In this document: in pieces, positions 44,801 to 52,765 of the stretch
Layout of the letters: every line of letters begins with the position of its first letter
Position numbering within the stretch: the stretch's first letter is position 1
Made by a program: the position numbers and the translations under genes
DNA from: an uncultured Coprococcus sp.
Lineage (GTDB): Bacteria; Bacillota; Clostridia; Lachnospirales; Lachnospiraceae
Assembly (NCBI GenBank): GCA_934277375.1
Contig: CAKQTZ010000002.1
Coordinates: 310,001 to 374,000, forward strand
Reading direction: 5' to 3'
DNA: 64,000 bases
Notes under the pieces: model-generated
Databases searched by the model: none
Seen by the model: only the letters and a program-made list of their open reading frames with translations
Told to the model about the DNA's origin: nothing

Positions 44801-46467
44801 GAGCCTCCAATACGGTTAATTTTACCGCAAATAAAAATAAGATGGATGTAAAGGTGGACTTTAGTTTTCCTGCCAAAAGTGTTAAGGGGAAAGATATAGT
44901 GTGTTATGAGATACTCAGGGATAAGGCATATCCGGGTGAGGTGGTTGCGTCTCATCAGAATAAAGATGACAAAGACCAGACAGTCCATGTGGATAATAAA
45001 CCGCTGAAAATCAGCAAGAGAGCAGTGACCGGAAATGGTGAACTGCCGGGGGCAGAACTTGTTATAAAGGATTCAATGGGAAATGTAATTGATAAATGGA
45101 TATCACAGACCACAGAGCATTGGGTAGAGAATATAGATCCTGGAAAATATACTCTGGAAGAGCTGAGTTCACCTGCCGGTTATCTAAGAAGCAAAAAGGT
45201 ATCATTTGTTGTAAAAAATGATGAGTCATTACAGCAGATACAGATGGTGGATGATATATCAAAGGTGCGTATTCACAAGACCGATGATGTCACGGGGCAG
45301 CCGCTTGAAAAAGTTGAATTCACTATGTATAGTGCAGAAAAGGATATAAAGGTTGCACAGGGAAGCACAAATAAAAATGGATACCTGGAGTTCTCATATG
45401 TGGAGCCTGGGAAATACTATATTGTTGAGACAAAACTTCCTAAGGGCTATGGATTGACCGGGGCAGATGAAAAAGGAAGGATATATATCACGGTTGAAGA
45501 AAACCAGTACGAGAATATCCCTGTTCTTGAGGTGAAAAATCATTACGAATGGGTATATGTATATAAAAAAGATTCGTCAACTGAAAAACCGCTGGCAGGG
45601 GCTGTGTTTGGCTTATATGACGAAAAAAATAATCTGTTGGCAGAAAAGACTACAGGAAGCAATGGATATGTACGTTTCGAACATGTGCCATCCGGTAAAT
45701 ACTCTATATTGGAACTTAAGGCACCGGATGGATATATGATGTCTGCGATACAGATAACTATAGACACGAAGAAGAGAAAATACAGCAAGGATAAGGCCGT
45801 GAATGTTCCTAATCATGCTATAACGACGGAGACGACCGAGACAACTGAGACGACCGAGACAACTGAGACGACAGAGACGACGGAAACGACTGAGACGACA
45901 GAAACGACGGAGACAACCGAGACAACGGAAACGACGGAGACAACCGAGACGACAGAAACGACGGAGACAACCGAGACGACGGAGACAACCGAGACAACCG
46001 AGACGACAGAAACAACTGAGACGACGGAGACGACCGAGACAACTGAGACGACAGAAACGACGGAGACGACCGAGACGACAGAAACGACGGAGACGACCGA
46101 GACAACGGAGACAACTGAGACGACGGAAACGACCGAAACAACGGAAACCACGGAAACGACGGAAACAACGGAGACAACTGAGACAACGGAAACCACGGAA
46201 ACGACCGAAACAACGGAAACAACAGAGACGACGGAAACGACGGAAACGACAGAAACGACCGAAACAACGGAAACAACCGAGACAACTGAGACGACCGAGA
46301 CAACGGAGACGACCGAGACAACGGAGACGACAGGAACTACTGAAGCGTCCCCGGACACTGGAGAAGGAAATTCTGTTCTGTATATGATGGGAATATTTGT
46401 GGCAGCTGTGATTTCGCTTGCCGGATTGGTGGTTGGCAGGAAAAAATACTCTGAAAGGAACAAATGA
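41896..46467 (+). CDS. Wall-anchored VaFE/Cna-B adhesin with thioester-like domain and Thr-Thr-Glu stalk
   Basis: A 1523-residue surface protein. An N-terminal hydrophobic export helix (about 8-25) is followed by a thioester-like domain (AYCGDHSK, Cys103), several SpaA/Cna-B repeats (FSFHKKDKKTKEALAGVKF, VRIHKTDDVTGQPLEKVEF, YVYKKDSSTEKPLAGAVFG), one VaFE/T-Q ester-bond repeat (MSSKAVNKRTGKKN), a 174-residue Thr-Thr-Glu stalk, and an ending with SPDTGE, a hydrophobic helix and a basic tail. Sortase would join it to the wall, with SPDTG replacing LPxTG. Family knowledge suggests adhesion with self-formed isopeptide or ester cross-links. GGAAAGGATG precedes the ATG. Confidence 0.88.
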   Translation: MKKCDVCKILLAVVLAICVAGIVFYKNLDNRSRADESGSDDRSVHREVYFEDDDGIASDTDAEIASYGLVNNIESGSLVYYDGKPYTRYYTVCKDGVTYKAYCGDHSKNAVKSTDNVSFATTDDQMTRRVFYYGPDSQFAWDGFKTMSEDDRQLVMALTINYIRHGQSFPVMTDYYEYISAEDKLDVVLTTESAALSLVDSATKKDYGDTVTLHNYTKYTDGKTNATRKRTRIINLKGSTYNSINVGVPANCWFHIRKKGESGFTTYKNGTVSMSGGDDFFISAEIGFAGMCRAKPAMGKAGVTVYTADSNSSNLDQQLVFSGAVRSDSISINVNWTETKEYGYMWLTKNKDYDADTGVLKDSTIYNGSVYGVANYSYAGITYLVRDAEGGEKYRFILSYDGNCYTDKSTGNKIVLCTPDDKEMWSGNLSYQFAKLPFGQYTVEEGRKIWNCDNSSGKIGETSADVSTSGYMRNPARRTVSVTSAHSSPLRTSALHVDESDKAIKGTFSLLKSDNSTGEPVSGALYYVLREGETKNDRAVRVAQIKTDAAGKGVVVTSRYGGVGTHTLTDMPVGTYTVYEQTAPQGYKKNRDVATVEITSEGGFISVNGKKRKRGTEYNVTWETADEQEKGNVELEIYKQDARTGRRAQGSARLDGAEFTIKYYNGSYGTVENLPAKPTRKWVVVTDKYGYCRLDEHYFSKTKGSDELYTDKYGDVTLPLGTITIQETKAPEGYTLENSVIKNYRTGKVLKYSSGNIYLDTIRKDGDKAVLSAGNELLAGNNVKRGDFSFHKKDKKTKEALAGVKFRLDNHDRTQSVIIYTDKNGYYSSRAEYVKHSHNTNNGQKGSGIWFGQADVDDSVGALPYDTYYLTELRCEANRNRYKLIETKTFTISADHKVVDLGDILNEGMPEMSSKAVNKRTGKKNVSSGTEIVNLQDTVTLTGLDVGHKYTLYGQVAYSETGVALSDKGASNTVNFTANKNKMDVKVDFSFPAKSVKGKDIVCYEILRDKAYPGEVVASHQNKDDKDQTVHVDNKPLKISKRAVTGNGELPGAELVIKDSMGNVIDKWISQTTEHWVENIDPGKYTLEELSSPAGYLRSKKVSFVVKNDESLQQIQMVDDISKVRIHKTDDVTGQPLEKVEFTMYSAEKDIKVAQGSTNKNGYLEFSYVEPGKYYIVETKLPKGYGLTGADEKGRIYITVEENQYENIPVLEVKNHYEWVYVYKKDSSTEKPLAGAVFGLYDEKNNLLAEKTTGSNGYVRFEHVPSGKYSILELKAPDGYMMSAIQITIDTKKRKYSKDKAVNVPNHAITTETTETTETTETTETTETTETTETTETTETTETTETTETTETTETTETTETTETTETTETTETTETTETTETTETTETTETTETTETTETTETTETTETTETTETTETTETTETTETTETTETTETTETTETTETTETTETTETTETTETTETTETTETTETTETTETTGTTEASPDTGEGNSVLYMMGIFVAAVISLAGLVVGRKKYSERNK
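45823..46344 (+). repeat. 9-bp minisatellite, 58 units, encoding (Thr-Thr-Glu)n
   Basis: ACN-ACN-GAR units run without a gap for 522 bp. All units read Thr-Thr-Glu except the 57th, Thr-Thr-Gly. Synonymous third positions vary (ACG, ACA, ACC, ACT), so the array is not a recent perfect expansion. Copy-number change in steps of 9 bp would alter stalk length but not the frame. The long ORFs on the opposite strand are by-products. Confidence 0.95.
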
Positions 46468-46502
46468 CAATAAGATATAAGATATAAGATGAGACAATCC
46501 TG

Positions 46503-46531
46503 TTGACCTTTATAATTATTAGTGATAACAT
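46503..46531 (+). promoter_or_regulatory. Predicted promoter of ptb-buk
   Basis: TTGACC (46503-46508), a 17-bp spacer and TAACAT (46526-46531), 48 nt before the start codon. Confidence 0.4.
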
Positions 46532-46578
46532 ACAAAATGGATTTGTTTAAATAATAATTTTCACGTGAGGTGCGAAAG

Positions 46579-47499
46579 ATGAGTAAAAGTTTTGATGATT
46601 TATTGGCAAAGGTTTCACAGTGCAGCAGAAAGACAGTTTCAGTTGCAGTAGCACAGGATGCGCCTATTCTTGAGGCTGTAAAGGCTGCAAAGGAGAAGGG
46701 AATAGCAGATGCTATACTTGTAGGTGACGAGGCAAAGATCAGAGAGATAGCAGATCAGATCGGCATGGATCTTACAGGTTATGAGATCGTAAATGAACCA
46801 GATGATATTGAGGCTTCACTTAAGGCGGTGAAACTTGTTCATGATCATAAGGCTGATATGTATATGAAGGGACTTCTCTCAACAAAGGATTTCCTGAAGA
46901 GCGTACTCAACAAGGAAGTTGGTCTTAGAAATGGCAAGCCTCTTTCACATGTATGCGTATTTGAAATCCCTGGCATTGACAGACTCCTGTACCTTACTGA
47001 CGTTGCATTTATGACTTATCCTTCACTTGAGGAGAAGAAGTCAATTATAGAGAATTCTGTAGAGGTTGCCCATGCATGTGGTATACCTTGTCCTAAGGTT
47101 GCTCCACTTGCAGCAGTAGAGGTTGTTAATCCTAAGATGCCTGTAACAGTAGAGGCAGCAGAGCTTACAAAGATGAACGAGAATGGTGAGATCACAGGAT
47201 GTATCGTTGATGGACCTCTTTCAATGGATCTTGCAATTGAGCCAGAGGCAGCCATTCATAAGGGAGCTACCGACAGAAAGATCGTTGGAGATGCAGATAT
47301 CCTTTTGTTCCCAGATATACATGCAGGTAACCTTGTATACAAGACACTTGTTCACACAACACAGTGCAAGAATGGATGTATCATCACAGGTACAGATGCT
47401 CCAGTAATTCTTACATCAAGATCAGATACATTTGAGGTTAAGCTCAATTCAATAGCACTTGCAGCAGTAGTTGCTGAGTCACTTAAGGCAAATAAATAG
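46579..47499 (+). CDS. ptb: Phosphate butyryltransferase
   Basis: A 306-residue PTA/PTB-fold enzyme converting butyryl-CoA and phosphate to butyryl phosphate. VAVAQDAPILEAVKAA at the start, ADMYMKGLLSTKDFLKSVLN and the C-terminal GTDAPVILTSRSD are typical of Ptb rather than Pta. The butyrate kinase gene lies 34 nt downstream, together forming the ATP-yielding final steps of butyrate fermentation. The ATG at 46579 is favoured over the GTG at 46570. GAGGTGC is the likely ribosome binding site. Confidence 0.93.
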   Translation: MSKSFDDLLAKVSQCSRKTVSVAVAQDAPILEAVKAAKEKGIADAILVGDEAKIREIADQIGMDLTGYEIVNEPDDIEASLKAVKLVHDHKADMYMKGLLSTKDFLKSVLNKEVGLRNGKPLSHVCVFEIPGIDRLLYLTDVAFMTYPSLEEKKSIIENSVEVAHACGIPCPKVAPLAAVEVVNPKMPVTVEAAELTKMNENGEITGCIVDGPLSMDLAIEPEAAIHKGATDRKIVGDADILLFPDIHAGNLVYKTLVHTTQCKNGCIITGTDAPVILTSRSDTFEVKLNSIALAAVVAESLKANK

Positions 47500-47533
47500 G
47501 TCAGACATAAAAAAACATTTGGAGGTTTAAAAA

Positions 47534-48601
47534 ATGTCATACAAGATTCTTATAATAAACCCAGGTTCAACATCGACAAAGATCGGTGTGTTCGAGGACG
47601 AAACACTTCTGTTTGAGGAGACACTCAGACATACAACAGAGGAGCTTGCAGGCTTCAACATGATAGTAGACCAGAAAGATTTCAGAAAGAAAGTTATTCT
47701 TGACGTACTTGCTGAGAAGAACTTTGATATCAAGACTCTCGATGTATGCGTAGGCCGTGGCGGAATGCTCAAGCCTATTCCAGGTGGTACATATGCAGTA
47801 AGCGACGATCTTCTTGAGGATCTTAAGATCGGCAAGCAGGGTCAGCATGCATCAAACCTTGGCGGTATCCTTGCAAAAGAGATTGGTGATGAACTTGGAG
47901 TCCCTTCATACATCGTAGATCCTGTGGTTGTTGATGAGCTCATGCCATCATCAAGACTTTCAGGAGTACCAGAGCTTCCAAGAATAAGTGTGTTCCATGC
48001 ACTCAACCAGAAGGCAGTAGCCAAGAGATATGCAAAGGAAGTTGGTAAGAAGTATACAGATCTGAACCTTATAGTTGTACATATGGGTGGCGGTGTTTCA
48101 GTTGGTGCCCATGATCACGGCAAAGTAGTAGATGTATACAATGCACTTGATGGCGATGGAGCATTCTCACCAGAGAGAGCAGGAGGAGTTCCTTCAGGAG
48201 CACTTGTAAAGATGTGCTTCTCAGGCGAGTATACACAGGCTGAGATTATGAAGAAGCTTGTTGGAAAAGGCGGTTTCAATGCTTATATAGGAAGTAACGA
48301 TGCAAGAGATCTTGAGAAGCTTGTAAATGAAGGCGATGAGCATGCAAAGCTTGTTCAGGATGCATTCTATCAGCAGGTAGCAAAGGATATAGGTGGTATG
48401 GCTACAGTTCTCAGAGGAAAGGTTGATCAGATCATCCTTACAGGCGGAATCGCATATTCAAAGCATACTTGTGATGAGCTTGAAAAGAGAGCAGGATTTA
48501 TAGCTCCATTTACAGTATATGCAGGCGAGGATGAGCTCCTTGCACTGGCACAGGGTGCACTCAGAGTCATGAATGGCGAAGAGGAGCCAATGAAGTACTA
48601 A
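47534..48601 (+). CDS. buk: Butyrate kinase
   Basis: A 355-residue ASKHA-family kinase making ATP and butyrate from butyryl phosphate. [19 protein letters not shown] (phosphate-binding start), [35 protein letters not shown] and the C-terminal ILTGGIAYS are diagnostic of Buk. It forms an operon with ptb. Presence of this pair, instead of butyryl-CoA:acetate CoA-transferase, fits some Coprococcus and Clostridium butyrate producers. TTGGAGGTTT precedes the ATG. Confidence 0.95.
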   Translation: MSYKILIINPGSTSTKIGVFEDETLLFEETLRHTTEELAGFNMIVDQKDFRKKVILDVLAEKNFDIKTLDVCVGRGGMLKPIPGGTYAVSDDLLEDLKIGKQGQHASNLGGILAKEIGDELGVPSYIVDPVVVDELMPSSRLSGVPELPRISVFHALNQKAVAKRYAKEVGKKYTDLNLIVVHMGGGVSVGAHDHGKVVDVYNALDGDGAFSPERAGGVPSGALVKMCFSGEYTQAEIMKKLVGKGGFNAYIGSNDARDLEKLVNEGDEHAKLVQDAFYQQVAKDIGGMATVLRGKVDQIILTGGIAYSKHTCDELEKRAGFIAPFTVYAGEDELLALAQGALRVMNGEEEPMKY

Positions 48602-48725
48602 GAATAAGATATTATTTTTATTATGGTTTATAACAGAAATTGCCATTATAACATAAGACATATTGCTAATAATATTAACAAGACGAAAGTCTTAAAATAT
48701 TATTTCAATATGGAGGTACAGGGTT

Positions 48726-48932
48726 ATGGCAAGTTCAAACTCTAACAAGACAAGTGTTCCAGAGGCAAAGAATGCTATGAACAAGTTCAAGATGGAGGTA
48801 GCTAAGGAGATTGGAGTAGATCTCAAGGAAGGCTACAACGGAGATTTAACATCAGCACAGTCTGGATCAATCGGTGGCGAGATGGTTCGTCAGATGATCA
48901 AGAGACAGGAAGAGCAGATGTCAGGAAGATAA
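48726..48932 (+). CDS. Alpha/beta-type small acid-soluble spore protein
   Basis: A 68-residue SASP. The conserved helices are visible: PEAKNAMNKFKMEVAKEIGV (with the germination-protease-type Glu-Ile-Gly region) and the DNA-binding SAQSGSIGGEMVRQMI. These proteins coat and protect spore DNA. It is evidence that the organism can make spores. TATGGAGGTAC precedes the ATG, and a terminator follows, so it is probably monocistronic under a forespore sigma factor. Confidence 0.93.
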   Translation: MASSNSNKTSVPEAKNAMNKFKMEVAKEIGVDLKEGYNGDLTSAQSGSIGGEMVRQMIKRQEEQMSGR

Positions 48933-48971
48933 GCTTAGGCTTATAACATCCGTAGAATGACGAATTAAAGG

Positions 48972-49007
48972 GACCTGGTGTATAATTATTTATACATCAG
49001 GTCTTTT
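48972..49007 (+). terminator. Terminator after the SASP gene
   Basis: Arms GACCTGGTGTATAA (48972-48985) and TTATACATCAGGTC (48990-49003) with one mismatch and a 4-nt loop, then TTTTA. Confidence 0.8.
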
Positions 49008-49063
49008 ACATTGCCCGATATCTCTTAATATACATAGTTTAATAACTTTATAGTATAATAGGC

Positions 49064-49093
49064 TGGACAATTATTTGAACATTATGCTATAAT
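49064..49093 (+). promoter_or_regulatory. Predicted promoter of the tig-clpP-clpX-lon stretch
   Basis: TGGACA (49064-49069), an 18-bp spacer and a consensus TATAAT (49088-49093), about 120 nt before the tig start. Confidence 0.5.
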
Positions 49094-49215
49094 CGATGAT
49101 TGATATGGACTTTTGTTCATGCACATTATAAGAAAAGGATAAATGGATGCTATCTGAGTGCCTTAATTGTAGGGCTAAGGCACCATTTGCACATTTCAAG
49201 GAGGAAAATAAAAAG

Positions 49216-50502
49216 ATGAGTTTCACAGTAGAAAAGCTTGAGCACAGTATGGCAAAACTTACTATCACAGTTCCTGCAGCAGATTTTGACAAGGCTATGA
49301 CAGCTGCATACAACAAGACTAAGAGTAGGTTTAATGTTCCTGGTTTCCGTAAGGGTAAGGTTCCAATGGCATTCATCGAGAAGATGTATGGACCAGAGGT
49401 ATTCTATGAAGACGCTGCTAACGCAATGATCAATGAATACTACCCAAAGGAAGCTGTAGCTTCAGAGCTTGAGATCGCTTCACAGCCAGTTATTGATGTA
49501 ACAGAGATGGGCAAGGGCAAGGACTTTGTATTTACAGCAGAGGTTGCAGTTAAGCCAGAGGTTACACTTGGCGATTACAAGGGCGTTGAGGTTGAGAAGA
49601 TCGATGTAGAGGTTACAGAGGATGAGATCCTTGAGGATATCAAGAAAGAGCAGCTTCAGAATGCGAGAAAGGTTATCGTAGATGACAGACCAGCAAAGCT
49701 TGATGATGAAGTTACACTTGATTTTGAGGGATTTGTAGATGGTGTTCCTTTTGAAGGTGGCAAGGGAGAAAACTATAAGCTTGTTCTTGGATCACACTCA
49801 TTTATTGACACATTTGAGGATCAGCTTGTTGGCAAGAATATTGGCGAGGACGTTGAGGTTAACGTTACTTTCCCTGAGGATTATCAGGCAGAGGAGCTTG
49901 CAGGCAAGCCAGCTGTATTTAAGTGTAAGATAAATTCTATAACAGAGTCACAGCTTCCAGAGCTCAACGATGAGTTTGCAAGCGAGGTTGGTGGATGCGA
50001 TACTCTTGATCAGTACAAAGAGGAAGTTAAGCAGAAGCTTCTTGCAAAGAAGAACACAGATGCTGCAAATGAGAAAGAGTACAAGGTTATCGAGAAGGTA
50101 ATCGAGAATGCAACAATGGATATAGCAGATGCTCAGGTTGAGGATATGCAGAAGAGAATGAAGGACGAGTTTGCACAGTCACTTCAGTATCAGGGAATTA
50201 AGCTTGAGCAGTATATGCAGATCGTGAACATAACAGAGGAAGCTCTTATGGATAGACTTAAGCCAGATGCACTTAAGAGAATTCAGCAGAGAGCTGTTCT
50301 TGAGGCAGTTGTTAAGGCTGAGAATATCGAGGCTACTGACGAGGAAGTCGATGAGGAGCTTACAAAGATGGCAAATCAGTACCAGATGAAGCTTGAGGAT
50401 ATCAAGGGATTCATGGGTGAGGCAGAGATGAACAGCATCAAGAAGGATGTTGCAGTTAAGAAGGCTGCAAAGTTTGTTGTTGACGAGGCAAAGGAAGTTT
50501 AA
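49216..50502 (+). CDS. tig: Trigger factor, ribosome-associated chaperone
   Basis: A 428-residue trigger factor. The N-terminal ribosome-binding domain has the signature FNVPGFRKGKVPMAFIEKMYG. The middle PPIase domain starts near DEVTLDFEGFVDGVPFEGG, and the C-terminal domain is helical. It helps nascent chains fold at the ribosome exit. The ATG at 49216 is preceded by AAGGAGGAAAAT; the longer frame from 49147 adds a Cys-rich lead not seen in the family. It leads a classic tig-clpP-clpX-lon-ysxC order. Confidence 0.95.
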   Translation: MSFTVEKLEHSMAKLTITVPAADFDKAMTAAYNKTKSRFNVPGFRKGKVPMAFIEKMYGPEVFYEDAANAMINEYYPKEAVASELEIASQPVIDVTEMGKGKDFVFTAEVAVKPEVTLGDYKGVEVEKIDVEVTEDEILEDIKKEQLQNARKVIVDDRPAKLDDEVTLDFEGFVDGVPFEGGKGENYKLVLGSHSFIDTFEDQLVGKNIGEDVEVNVTFPEDYQAEELAGKPAVFKCKINSITESQLPELNDEFASEVGGCDTLDQYKEEVKQKLLAKKNTDAANEKEYKVIEKVIENATMDIADAQVEDMQKRMKDEFAQSLQYQGIKLEQYMQIVNITEEALMDRLKPDALKRIQQRAVLEAVVKAENIEATDEEVDEELTKMANQYQMKLEDIKGFMGEAEMNSIKKDVAVKKAAKFVVDEAKEV

Positions 50503-50615
50503 TTGACTTTATAAGTGGATGAGTCAGGTTTTGACATAAAAACTGACATGTATCGCCGGTCCTTGCATTTGGCAAGTTTAAATGGGCTGGTGTTCAATTA
50601 TTGGAGGTAGATAAC

Positions 50616-51194
50616 ATGACAATACCATACGTTGTAGAACAGAATAGTCGTGGAGAGCGGACATATGATATATATTCAAGATTGCTTAAGGACAGAATTA
50701 TTTTTCTCGGAGATGAGGTTAATGATGCAACGGCAAGTCTTGTAATTGCACAGCTTCTGTTTCTCGAGTCAGAAGATCCTTCAAAGGATATATCGCTGTA
50801 TATTAACAGTCCGGGCGGTTCAGTGACAGCTGGTATGGGCATATACGACACTATGAGATATATAAAGTGTGATGTTTCAACAATATGCTGTGGTATGGCT
50901 GCAAGTATGGGAGCGTTTCTCCTTGCTGGCGGAGCAAAGGGAAAGAGATATGCACTCCCTAACTCAGAGATCATGATTCATCAGCCTCTTGGTGGAACTC
51001 AGGGTCAGGCTACAGAGATAGAGATTGCAGCCAGACATATACTGAAGACCAAGGAAAAACTCAACAGAATGCTTGCTGAGAACACTGGCAAGCCACTTGA
51101 CGTTATAGCAGCAGATACAGACCGTGATAACTGGATGACTGCTGATGAAGCGTGCGCATACGGTCTTATCGACAGTGTGATAGCTAACAGATAG
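50616..51194 (+). CDS. clpP: ATP-dependent Clp protease proteolytic subunit
   Basis: A 192-residue serine protease. The catalytic triad is Ser97 (GMAASMGA), His122 (MIHQPLGG) and Asp171 (DTDRDNWM). It assembles as a tetradecamer and degrades proteins fed by ClpX, encoded downstream. TTGGAGGTAG precedes the ATG at 50616, with a TTG upstream in the same frame rejected as the start. Confidence 0.96.
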   Translation: MTIPYVVEQNSRGERTYDIYSRLLKDRIIFLGDEVNDATASLVIAQLLFLESEDPSKDISLYINSPGGSVTAGMGIYDTMRYIKCDVSTICCGMAASMGAFLLAGGAKGKRYALPNSEIMIHQPLGGTQGQATEIEIAARHILKTKEKLNRMLAENTGKPLDVIAADTDRDNWMTADEACAYGLIDSVIANR

Positions 51195-51237
51195 TCTGAC
51201 CGACTGCGGTAAGTGTAAGTTGAATAATAGTTATTTT

Positions 51238-51269
51238 ATGCAGCACCACTGATACCAGTGGTGCTGTGC
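51238..51269 (+). other. Hairpin between clpP and clpX
   Basis: Perfect 11-bp arms CAGCACCACTG (51241-51251) and CAGTGGTGCTG (51256-51266) with a 4-nt loop, extended outward by ATG/CAT pairing with a bulge. No T run follows, so it may be an RNA processing or stability element rather than a full terminator. Confidence 0.65.
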
Positions 51270-51308
51270 ATGAAATATACACAAATAGTAAATGATAGAG
51301 GTATTGTA

Positions 51309-52613
51309 ATGGCAAATCGTAGTGACGATAGAAAACAGCTCAGATGTTCTTTTTGTAATAAGACACAGGATCAGGTGAGAAAACTTATTGCAGGACCTGG
51401 CGCTTACATTTGCGATGAATGTATAGAGATATGCTCAGAGATAATTGAAGAAGAACTGGGTGACGTGGAGCTTGATGAGAATATCAATCTTCTCAAGCCA
51501 AAGGAAATAAAGAATTTTCTTGATGACTATGTGATAGGTCAGGAAGATGCTAAAAAGGTACTGGCGGTTGCTGTGTACAATCATTATAAGAGAATACTTG
51601 CTCAGAAGGATTTTGATGTTGAGCTTCAGAAGAGTAACATACTCATGGTTGGCCCAACTGGTTCTGGAAAAACGTATCTTGCACAGACTCTTGCAAAACT
51701 GCTCAATGTGCCATTTGCAATAGCTGATGCAACCACATTGACAGAGGCTGGATATGTGGGAGAAGATGTTGAGAACATACTTCTCAAACTTATACAGGCG
51801 GCTGACTATGATATAGAGAGAGCTGAGCATGGAATCATCTATATTGATGAGATAGATAAGATAACAAAGAAGAGCGAGAACGTATCGATAACACGAGATG
51901 TGTCAGGCGAGGGCGTTCAGCAGGCTCTTTTGAAGATAATAGAGGGAACAGTTGCATCTGTTCCGCCACAGGGTGGCAGGAAACATCCACATCAGGAATT
52001 GATTCAGATAGACACTACGAACATATTATTCATATGTGGTGGTGCATTTGAGGGACTGGAAAAGATAATTGAGAGCCGTGTGGGACAGAAGTCCATAGGC
52101 TTCAATGCTGAGGTGATCGAACAGTCAGAACAGGATGTTGGACAATTATTAAAGCAGGTTATGCCTCATGACTTTGTGAAGTACGGTCTTATTCCAGAAT
52201 TTGTAGGAAGAGTACCAGTTGCGGTAACGCTGGATCTCCTTGACGAGGATGCTCTTGTCAGAATATTGACAGAGCCAAAGAGTGCAATATGCAAACAGTA
52301 TAAGAAGCTCTTTGAATTGGATGGAGTTGAGCTGGAGATCGAGGAAGATGCATTGAAGGAGATTGCAAAAGAGGCGATGGAGCGTAAGACCGGAGCTAGA
52401 GGACTTAGAGCGATCATGGAGAATGCAACTCTCAATCTCATGTATGAGATTCCTTCGAATCCTGCAATAAAGAAGTGCGTCATTACCAAGGGTGTAATAA
52501 CCGGTGAATCAGAACCGGTTCTCACTTACAGAGATGAGAATGAGGAGCCGGATATCCCTAAGAAGACCGGACGAAAGAAAAAGACCAATACAGACAATGG
52601 TGAAAGCGCTTAG
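51309..52613 (+). CDS. clpX: ATP-dependent Clp protease ATP-binding subunit ClpX
   Basis: A 434-residue AAA+ unfoldase. An N-terminal four-cysteine zinc finger (CSFCNK and CDECIEIC) is followed by Walker A GPTGSGKT, Walker [11 protein letters not shown] and an arginine-finger region (EFVGRVP). It unfolds substrates into ClpP. The ATG at 51309 matches the family N-terminus ([16 protein letters not shown]). The C-terminus ends with a Lys-rich tail ([10 protein letters not shown]). Confidence 0.96.
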   Translation: MANRSDDRKQLRCSFCNKTQDQVRKLIAGPGAYICDECIEICSEIIEEELGDVELDENINLLKPKEIKNFLDDYVIGQEDAKKVLAVAVYNHYKRILAQKDFDVELQKSNILMVGPTGSGKTYLAQTLAKLLNVPFAIADATTLTEAGYVGEDVENILLKLIQAADYDIERAEHGIIYIDEIDKITKKSENVSITRDVSGEGVQQALLKIIEGTVASVPPQGGRKHPHQELIQIDTTNILFICGGAFEGLEKIIESRVGQKSIGFNAEVIEQSEQDVGQLLKQVMPHDFVKYGLIPEFVGRVPVAVTLDLLDEDALVRILTEPKSAICKQYKKLFELDGVELEIEEDALKEIAKEAMERKTGARGLRAIMENATLNLMYEIPSNPAIKKCVITKGVITGESEPVLTYRDENEEPDIPKKTGRKKKTNTDNGESA

Positions 52614-52627
52614 AAGCTTTTGTAACC

Positions 52628-52747
52628 AAGACGTTATCACGCCGATATATATTACGCCCTTTGACCATCCTATGCAGATGGATGTTCCTCGTTGCAGAAC
52701 ATAGAGCGGGAGAATATGTACGGCGTAGATATACGTCTTATTTTTTT
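52628..52747 (+). terminator. Long-range hairpin and T run between clpX and lon
   Basis: AAGACGT-TATC-ACGCCG (52628-52644) pairs with CGGCGTAGATATACGTCTT (52721-52739) with two single-base bulges, followed by ATTTTTTT. The loop of about 76 nt contains another hairpin (ATGTTC / GAACAT). It could reduce read-through into lon or act as a regulatory switch. Confidence 0.5.
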
Positions 52748-52765
52748 AAAAACGGAGATACGAGC

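Noticed and set aside
45613..46535. Long minus-strand ORFs rich in Val-Val-Ser or Arg-Ser-Leu opposite the surface protein
   Set aside because: They are mirror readings of the 9-bp Thr-Thr-Glu repeat, where all six frames stay open. They have no ribosome binding site or family match.
49147..49215. N-terminal extension of trigger factor
   Set aside because: The extra 23 residues are not part of the family and the strong AAGGAGGAAA site lies inside them, pointing to the ATG at 49216.
52661..52765. N-terminal extension of Lon
   Set aside because: This segment encodes the structured clpX-lon junction, and GGAGAT sits before the ATG at 52766.
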